Below are positions 24,601-64,000 of a stretch of 64,000 nucleotides of DNA, piece by piece. The translations under genes were made by a program, and so were the position numbers. Origin of the DNA: Dromaius novaehollandiae (Eukaryota > Chordata > Aves > Casuariiformes > Dromaiidae). The stretch's first letter is position 1, and each line of letters opens with the position of its first letter. The notes under the pieces are model-generated. The model was not told the origin of the DNA, ran no database searches, and saw nothing but the letters and a program-made list of their open reading frames with translations. The stretch spans positions 19,054,501 through 19,118,500 of the forward strand of contig NC_088113.1 in NCBI RefSeq assembly GCF_036370855.1, written 5' to 3'.

Positions 24601-25478
24601 AGCTCTGTAAAGAGGTGTTTGATCTGAGGGTAGTGAAACACAGGATGTTACATCTCTTTAAGCACAGCGCTGTCTGAAGAGGGAGGGAAGAGGTAGCATT
24701 TAATGTGATCTTCCTTCCTGTTTATACAGACCCTGTTCAGCGAGAGACCGAAGCATCGCATTCAAGAGAAGAAACGCATCCTGTGCAACAGAAGGAATCA
24801 GGTGCACTGGAGTGACAGTGGTGGGGAAATCAGGCCAAAACTAGGATGGCTCTTATAGCAGCTATATTAGTGCTCATTATGTTCATTTTTTAATCCTGAA
24901 AAGCAATGCATTCTAGTTTGCGTGGTGACTGAACATTAGTTATTCAGGAATTAGGATTCCACTGTGAAACAGACTGTAGTACCAAAAATTTGGCTTATAA
25001 GGGATAAATTACATTATGCAATATAACAATGTTGATCACTTCCCACCTAGCCAGTCCAGCATGTGTAGATGAATGTGGAAGCAAGAGTCTAGAGTAGCTG
25101 TGGGGTTTTTCTCAGCTTGAAAAGAAATTGCCCGAGAATAGTACTTCTGCCATTTTCAGTCTCTGAACAAAATGATGAGCAAGTTGCAGGAATTTATGGC
25201 CTCTGCATATCGTAGGCTTGTCACTCTGCAATAACTGTATTGCTAACACTTTGGGCTTTTTTTCCTTTGTTAAAGATGAGACTCCACTGAGCACAGAAGA
25301 GCAGCTCCGACGCTTGCAAGAGGAGAGGATGTGCAAAGTGTGCATGGACAGAGATGTGTCTGTTGTCTTTGTTCCTTGTGGTCACCTGGTAGCATGCGCG
25401 GAGTGCGCTCCCAACTTGAGACTGTGTCCAATCTGCAGAGCAGTCATCCGGGGAAGTGTGAGGACTTTCATGTCCTGA
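18169..25478 (+). CDS. BIRC7: BIRC7, IAP-family E3 ligase with two BIR domains, UBA and RING
   Basis: Join of 18169-18688, 20868-20967, 22206-22287, 22387-22432, 23493-23711, 24730-24801 and 25276-25478. The phases match throughout and give 413 residues. BIR A spans about residues 26-95 (zinc ligands C64, C67, H84, C91) and BIR B about 146-212 (C181, C184, H201, C208). A UBA-like domain follows at about 262-312 with the MGF loop at 275-277. The RING finger spans 366-400 with all eight ligands (C366, C369, C381, H383, C387, C390, C397, C400), and the C-terminus is TFMS as in XIAP. IAPs bind IAP-binding-motif proteins such as SMAC and caspases, and ubiquitinate partners through the RING. Synteny between YTHDF1 and NKAIN4 identifies BIRC7 (livin) rather than XIAP. 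Human BIRC7 has one BIR and no UBA, while amphibian homologues are known with two BIRs. I chose M at 18169 because an acceptor ends at 18159. The frame is open back to an ATG at 18055, which would give 451 residues. Confidence 0.93.
18689..20867 (+). other. BIRC7 intron 1, no gene seen
   Basis: Interrupts BIR B. No recognised repeat or gene. Confidence 0.85.
20868..20967 (+). CDS. BIRC7: BIRC7 exon 2: core of BIR B
   Basis: Encodes [13 protein letters not shown] through HAKWYPR, containing three of the BIR zinc ligands (C181, C184, H201) and the groove tryptophans W191 and W204. Acceptor CCTTCCAG and donor GTAACT. Phase is 1 in and 2 out. Confidence 0.95.
20968..22205 (+). other. BIRC7 intron 2, no gene seen
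   Basis: No supported feature inside. Confidence 0.85.
22206..22287 (+). CDS. BIRC7: BIRC7 exon 3: end of BIR B
   Basis: Completes the split Arg codon, supplies the fourth zinc ligand C208 and the C-terminal helix of BIR B, and ends LVSP in phase 0. Acceptor GCTCATAG and donor GTGAGT. Confidence 0.93.
22387..22432 (+). CDS. BIRC7: BIRC7 exon 4: linker (46 nt)
   Basis: Encodes [15 protein letters not shown] in a polar linker between BIR B and the UBA. Acceptor ACATTTCAG is good. The donor GTTGGT is suboptimal. The exon is needed to keep frame between exon 3 (phase 0) and exon 5 (phase 1), which supports its reality. Confidence 0.8.
22433..23492 (+). other. BIRC7 intron 4 with poly-T tract
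   Basis: Contains a 28-base T run (22576-22603), a 14-base A run (22709-22722) and an AT-dinucleotide-rich patch (about 23364-23388). No gene. Confidence 0.85.
23493..23711 (+). CDS. BIRC7: BIRC7 exon 5: UBA-like domain
   Basis: Encodes residues 250-322. The stretch around [17 protein letters not shown] has the helix-MGF-helix pattern of UBA domains, as in XIAP and cIAPs. UBA domains of IAPs bind ubiquitin chains. Acceptor CTTTACAG and donor GTATGC. Confidence 0.9.
23712..24729 (+). other. BIRC7 intron 5, no gene seen
   Basis: Contains a C-rich run near 24288-24308. Nothing else recognised. Confidence 0.85.
24730..24801 (+). CDS. BIRC7: BIRC7 exon 6: charged linker (72 nt, symmetric)
   Basis: Encodes [28 protein letters not shown] polar linker (residues 323-346), entering and leaving in phase 1. 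The acceptor TTATACAG is acceptable. The donor GTGCAC is weak. The exon is a whole number of codons, so skipping it would keep the RING in frame. Confidence 0.72.
24802..25275 (+). other. BIRC7 intron 6, no gene seen
   Basis: Short intron before the RING exon. No feature. Confidence 0.8.
25276..25478 (+). CDS. BIRC7: BIRC7 exon 7: RING finger and stop
   Basis: Begins after TTGTTAAAG and encodes [13 protein letters not shown], then the complete RING, ending TFMS and TGA. This segment is very close to the XIAP C-terminus, including the lead-in helix and the hydrophobic tail used for RING dimerisation. Confidence 0.96.
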
Positions 25479-26575
25479 AGCATGAGGTACTTAAGGGGAA
25501 AGATGGTCTGTAAAATCCACTCATGACACAGCAGATGAACAAAATAAGCAAACAGTTCAACTGATGCTGGAGCAATCTTATTTGCAGGGTAGCTTGGCCT
25601 AAAGGCAGGCATTCATCAAACTTGAATGTGTTCCTTTGCACAGCGCCTACAGTGAGAGTTGCTGATATGCTACACTCTTACTGACCTTGCTGGAAGATTG
25701 CTCCAGGAAAAACTGTTAGTTTCCTTTACCCACCAAAATGAGAGATTTCTGTTGATAGATTATCCTCCTCCGAAGTCTTGCACATTCAAATGAATCCCAG
25801 CTCTGTGTTGAAATCAAGGACTGCTTTCAGTGGACTGTCTCCGATTCTTTTTCTTCCATTTAGCAGTTGCTTAGAAATGATGAAAATAATTAGCTTATCC
25901 CTCTTGGGTTGATGTCTTGCCTCCATAAGTCTAAGTAAAAGTTAGACTGTTTTTGTAACAAACACATTCCTCTGAGAGTAGAATACTGAGCAGCATGTAT
26001 TGTGGGGAAGCAGTGAGTGGGTTTTGTTTTTTTTTGTTCTGAGCTCTTTGCTGTGAGGGGGAAGAAGACTGGACAAATGAAACCATAAATGGGGAGTTGT
26101 CTCGTTGAACTGTCAACAACTAAGAAATGTTTCAGTAATACCCAAATTTACATAATTAAGTGAAAACCCTGATGTATTTGTAGATTTTTTTTTTTTTCCA
26201 AACTGTATTGTCAGCTTGATGACCTTCCTCACTAGACAGAAGGTGAAAGACTCTTTGATCTGGGTTACTGGATGATGTCCTGCAAGTTTCTTGTGAAGCC
26301 TCTTCCTTGGCTATTGGAGACTATCCTTCTGCTAGAGGATAGCTCTGGAAACTTACTCTTCTTAGGACTTATGTTTGCTGGCTAAACTGATGATTCTTAG
26401 TTCAAATGTGGTATTTTATCATGTAGCTGTTCCCCCACCCCCCCCCCCCAAAAAAAAGTTTTGTCAGTGATATAGCCTGTTAATAGGTTTGCTGGCTGCA
26501 GGGGAAAGGGAATGTATGTTTTTAAAAAAAGTGTTCTTTTTTGCTGAATAAAAGGTTTTTCTTTTGTTTATCTTA
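25479..26575 (+). other. BIRC7: BIRC7 3' UTR (end approximate)
   Basis: From the TGA to about 20-25 nt after the AATAAA at 26547. It holds a poly-T run (26185-26197) and a C-then-A run (about 26432-26457). The end position is inferred from the polyadenylation signal. Confidence 0.65.
26547..26552 (+). terminator. BIRC7: BIRC7 polyadenylation signal AATAAA
   Basis: Canonical hexamer 1.07 kb after the BIRC7 stop, followed by a T-rich and GT-containing stretch that suits the downstream element. Confidence 0.72.
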
Positions 26576-29500
26576 TGGAGGTCGAAGTATCTGATTCTAG
26601 TATAATGCCTTACTTAGGGGGGATCATAGGATGTATAAGAGGCATCAGGCAGTAGAGTTGAACTTCCGTCCTTCAGTATTATGTAGGCACGGGTGAAGGA
26701 AGCAACTGTTTTTAGCATGTGTCAGTGGCTTCCTTGGGAGCCTGCAAAAGTGTGTGTGTGTCCATCCTCCATACTCTTCAACTGCAAAAGGAGGGAAATG
26801 TCCCTTGAACTATCAGCGAGTCCCAAGTGATGCCTGTGGCCAATAGAGGGCACCCTTATCCTGGCAATAAGGGAACCACTTGAGCAAAACCTTCAACTGC
26901 TCTTTTTTTGTTATGGCATGAGAGATGCAAAGGACTGGGAGTTGGTACCCTAACCAGATGTGATATTATACAGACCTGCAATACATGTAGGTATTGCACA
27001 AGTAGCCAGGAAGAAGGGATGTGAGAGCATGAGAGGTGGATGGTACTGCTATTGAAAACCTGAGAAGGTAATTAAGTGTAGAATAGGATTCCTAGTAGTT
27101 TCTCTACCTGTCCCTGCCTTGTACTGGGCTTGATTTAAGGCACTTGCTGAAAATGAATTTACATGCTTACCTGAACCTTTATTTTACTTCCAGTAAAAGA
27201 TACTTACCTGTGTACCTCATAGGACAGAAAGAAGGTTTAGCGGTTCTGAAACTACCAGATCATGACACGTATATTTACTTAATTGACCCTTACTGGTATA
27301 TGTCAAAGCCAAAAAGTATGTTAAGTTCATATTGCTAGAGATATGGATACTTAACCTCTTTAGACTACTTAGCAGGTGTTTTGGTTCAGTTTTCTTTGTA
27401 AAGGTGGCATCAAGGCTTGGTCAGTTTGCAAGGTATTCTGTTAAAAACATGCAGACCTGAAAATAATTTGAAGAAATCTTTTTGACTTCATACTGCCACC
27501 TACAATAATTCCTTCCTGAACTGACTAGTGAAATATTCTAGCTGTTCAAAACTGAAACCATGCTTTGTCCACCATCTGTGCTGAATTTTTTTGCACTCGA
27601 ACAAGGCCAATAAAGAATGATGGTATATTATGGACAACATATCTCTCTCCAATAACCTTCTTCCTCAGAAGAGGAGAATTTTCATTAAAACAAAAGTGTA
27701 AAGTCAGTATTTTCTAATCAGGAAAGGGAAGATTAACTTTAAAATCCCCAGTCAAATGGAATGTTTTTTTGAACAGTCTGTCTAGAACATGTTTATTCTC
27801 CCATTCCTTTTTCTGCCCCTCCAGGGAACGTCAGGTGGGCATCTACAAATGAATGTAATACACAAAAGAACTGAACCGAAAAAGGGGTGAAGAAAGTGCC
27901 AAGTGACTGTACCCACACTGCTGTGCATGTTGTCAAATGGCATAGTAGCTTGTGTCCTGCTATTAACAAAAAACCTTTTTTGCAGTGGCACAGTACTGAC
28001 CGATATGGGAAGCAGCATGTTTTGTCTGGCAGATCTCTTTCAAAGAGGGCTGTGCTTTTTCTTCATCAAATGATGAAATGGGTGGCAAAGCAGGTGCCAT
28101 GTCAGCTATCCTTTTGGATATGTACTCAGGCTGAAGCTGTGGCTCCTACTGGTGAAGAGAAGGAAAACTGACCTTAGCAGAAATTGCATCCCTGAAATAG
28201 TTTCACTTATGTTGGCACCTGATCAGAATGCAAAGTTTCAGGTGGCTGTGGGTATCGTGAAGGGAAATGGCACAGAAACAGTGTGTGTTCTCTTACTGCT
28301 CATGTTTTTAGCATTACAGAATAGTATTTTGCCTCCTGGATCCTTTGGAAGGAGACAAAGAAAGGTGCATTATTCCATCTTTAGCGCTTAATGTTTTTAT
28401 TTCTTTAATTCTTCCCTCACACTTCCCTTCCCCAGCATGGCTTCAGGCTTGACTCTTCTGAAAAGCATTGTTCCAAAATCCCCAGTGATCTTAAACTGAT
28501 TAGGCAAGACAAAGAATTACAACAGCACTTTAGAATATACCAGCCAAAGAATAACAGGAATGGCTGTACAAATGTTCCTTCTCCACTTGACACTTGCATG
28601 CTGGGAGATGTAGCTAACAAAACTGGTATTACGTGTGGTTTTTTCACAATTAATTACTGTAGTCCATTAATGCAACTTAATTGCACCTATATTTCCCATT
28701 TGTTCCTCCCCTCTAAATTATCCTGTTGCAAAAAAAAAAAAAAAAAAGACTTCCGGAAGGATGTTGTCAGGCCTGTGTGTGGAATAAGTGTGGCTGCCTG
28801 ATCAGGAAAGCAGGTACAAAAAGTCTGTGATCCATGAAGAACTAGGCATTTTCCAGTGTCCTGCAGCAGGTGTCAGTTGTGTATATGGCTACACCAGTGT
28901 TAAGTTAATGTAGATGAGCAAACCCAGAGTGAGTTACAGCTGCTCTGAGATTGGCTTGGCATGTTGAAATGGGGCTAAGCTCCATGCTGAGCAAAGACTT
29001 GGTGCTTGTACTAGATTTTAGCAGTTCAGTGTTGTAGTAGTTAGGTCACAGATCATTGAAATCCAGGACAAATTCCTACTGCTGAGGAGTCCACCACTTA
29101 AAAGGGTTAGAGAATGAGGAAGGGAGTCCTGGATGAGAGAGAAATATAAAAAGGCAAGAGCTCTCATCTATAACTTAAAAAAAAAAAAAAAAAAAAAAGT
29201 GTGTGTGGGGAGGGCACCTAAACAACTGCAATGTAAATAGCCCCCACCTAGTTTTGTAGAGGCAGGGAGGAGATGATGTTGTGTTAGGGGATTTAGGCTC
29301 ACTTCAGAACAAGGCGAAAGGAGAGGGGAAGAAACTAACTACAGAACTTCTGAAATGTCCCAGGGCGATGTGCAGCACTTCCTTCATCGATCTGTGGCAG
29401 AAGGAAGCAGCTCCTACTTGAACTGTGTCCCTTGAGAGAGGCTTCCAGTGGGCTTGTTCTGCCTCAGCCTTAGGCCTGTGCCATTTGTTGGCTGGAATAA

Positions 29501-29733
29501 CCAGACTGTGGTAGGAATGGTTCGTCAGGGCACTCGTAGATTTAAAGACAAACCACGTGGCCGTTCTTCAATGTACATTCGTTGCATTTGAAAAGAAAAC
29601 AAGAAACAAAAAATGGAACTGAGTTCACCATTCTGCATTTCCTCTGCCGCAGATCCAGGCCGCAAGGATTGTTTCCTGCAGCACCTTTGACAGTGGAGTG
29701 CAAGCTTTATCCATCCTCCAGCATCCTCTTTAT
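26576..29733. other. Convergent intergenic region and likely NKAIN4 3' UTR
   Basis: Lies between the ends of BIRC7 and NKAIN4. The NKAIN4 3' UTR must extend leftwards into it from 29733. Minus-strand AATAAA hexamers occur at 29729-29734 (overlapping the stop codon), 28396-28401 and 27792-27797, and I cannot tell which is used. An A18 run (28730-28747) and an A22 run (29177-29198) lie inside. No coding region seen. Confidence 0.6.

Positions 29734-29734
<1 letters not shown>
29729..29734 (-). terminator. NKAIN4: Candidate polyadenylation hexamer overlapping the NKAIN4 stop
   Basis: The minus strand reads CATAAATAAAG, so an AATAAA begins at the last base of the stop codon. If used, the 3' UTR would be only about 20-40 nt. 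Other hexamers lie at 28396-28401 and 27792-27797. Confidence 0.3.

Positions 29735-64000
<34,266 letters not shown>

Noticed and set aside
18169..25478. Alternative identity as XIAP or BIRC2/3
   Set aside because: XIAP has three BIRs and cIAPs have a CARD; here there are two BIRs and no CARD, and the neighbours are those of BIRC7.

Overview
This is vertebrate nuclear DNA with split genes, canonical GT/AG introns, one strong CpG island and AT-rich non-coding DNA. The gene order YTHDF1 (minus), BIRC7 (plus), NKAIN4 (minus) is the order known from human 20q13.33. The small amount of recognisable repeat DNA, the absence of any L1 or Alu-type element that I can see, and an IAP protein of non-mammalian architecture all point to a bird, or less likely another sauropsid. 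I cannot name the species. All exon calls come from reading frames joined across splice sites by eye, with phase checked at each junction.

Layout. Positions 1-5,892 hold the 5' part of YTHDF1 on the minus strand: coding exons 1-3 encode the first 44 residues, and the large exon with the YTH domain lies off the left edge. Its TATA-less CpG-island promoter fills about 5,650-6,880. From about 6,880 to 18,159 no convincing gene is visible. BIRC7 on the plus strand runs from 18,169 to 25,478 in seven coding exons, with a 3' UTR to an AATAAA at 26,547. It encodes a 413-residue protein with two BIR domains, a UBA domain and a RING finger. NKAIN4 on the minus strand fills the rest: coding exons 2-7 lie between 55,647 and 29,734. 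The first coding exon and the promoter are off the right edge. BIRC7 and NKAIN4 are convergent, with stop codons 4.3 kb apart. YTHDF1 and BIRC7 are divergent, 12.3 kb apart start to start.

Functions. The three genes are neighbours by conserved synteny and form no pathway: an m6A mRNA reader, an inhibitor-of-apoptosis ubiquitin ligase, and a small four-pass membrane protein that interacts with the Na,K-ATPase beta subunit. I saw no RNA gene, CRISPR array, virus-derived gene or undescribed multi-gene system. The most informative points are the BIR-BIR-UBA-RING form of BIRC7 (human BIRC7 has one BIR and no UBA), an upstream splice acceptor that probably resets its start codon, a terminal NKAIN4 exon that adds only two residues, and a few ancient repeat remnants.
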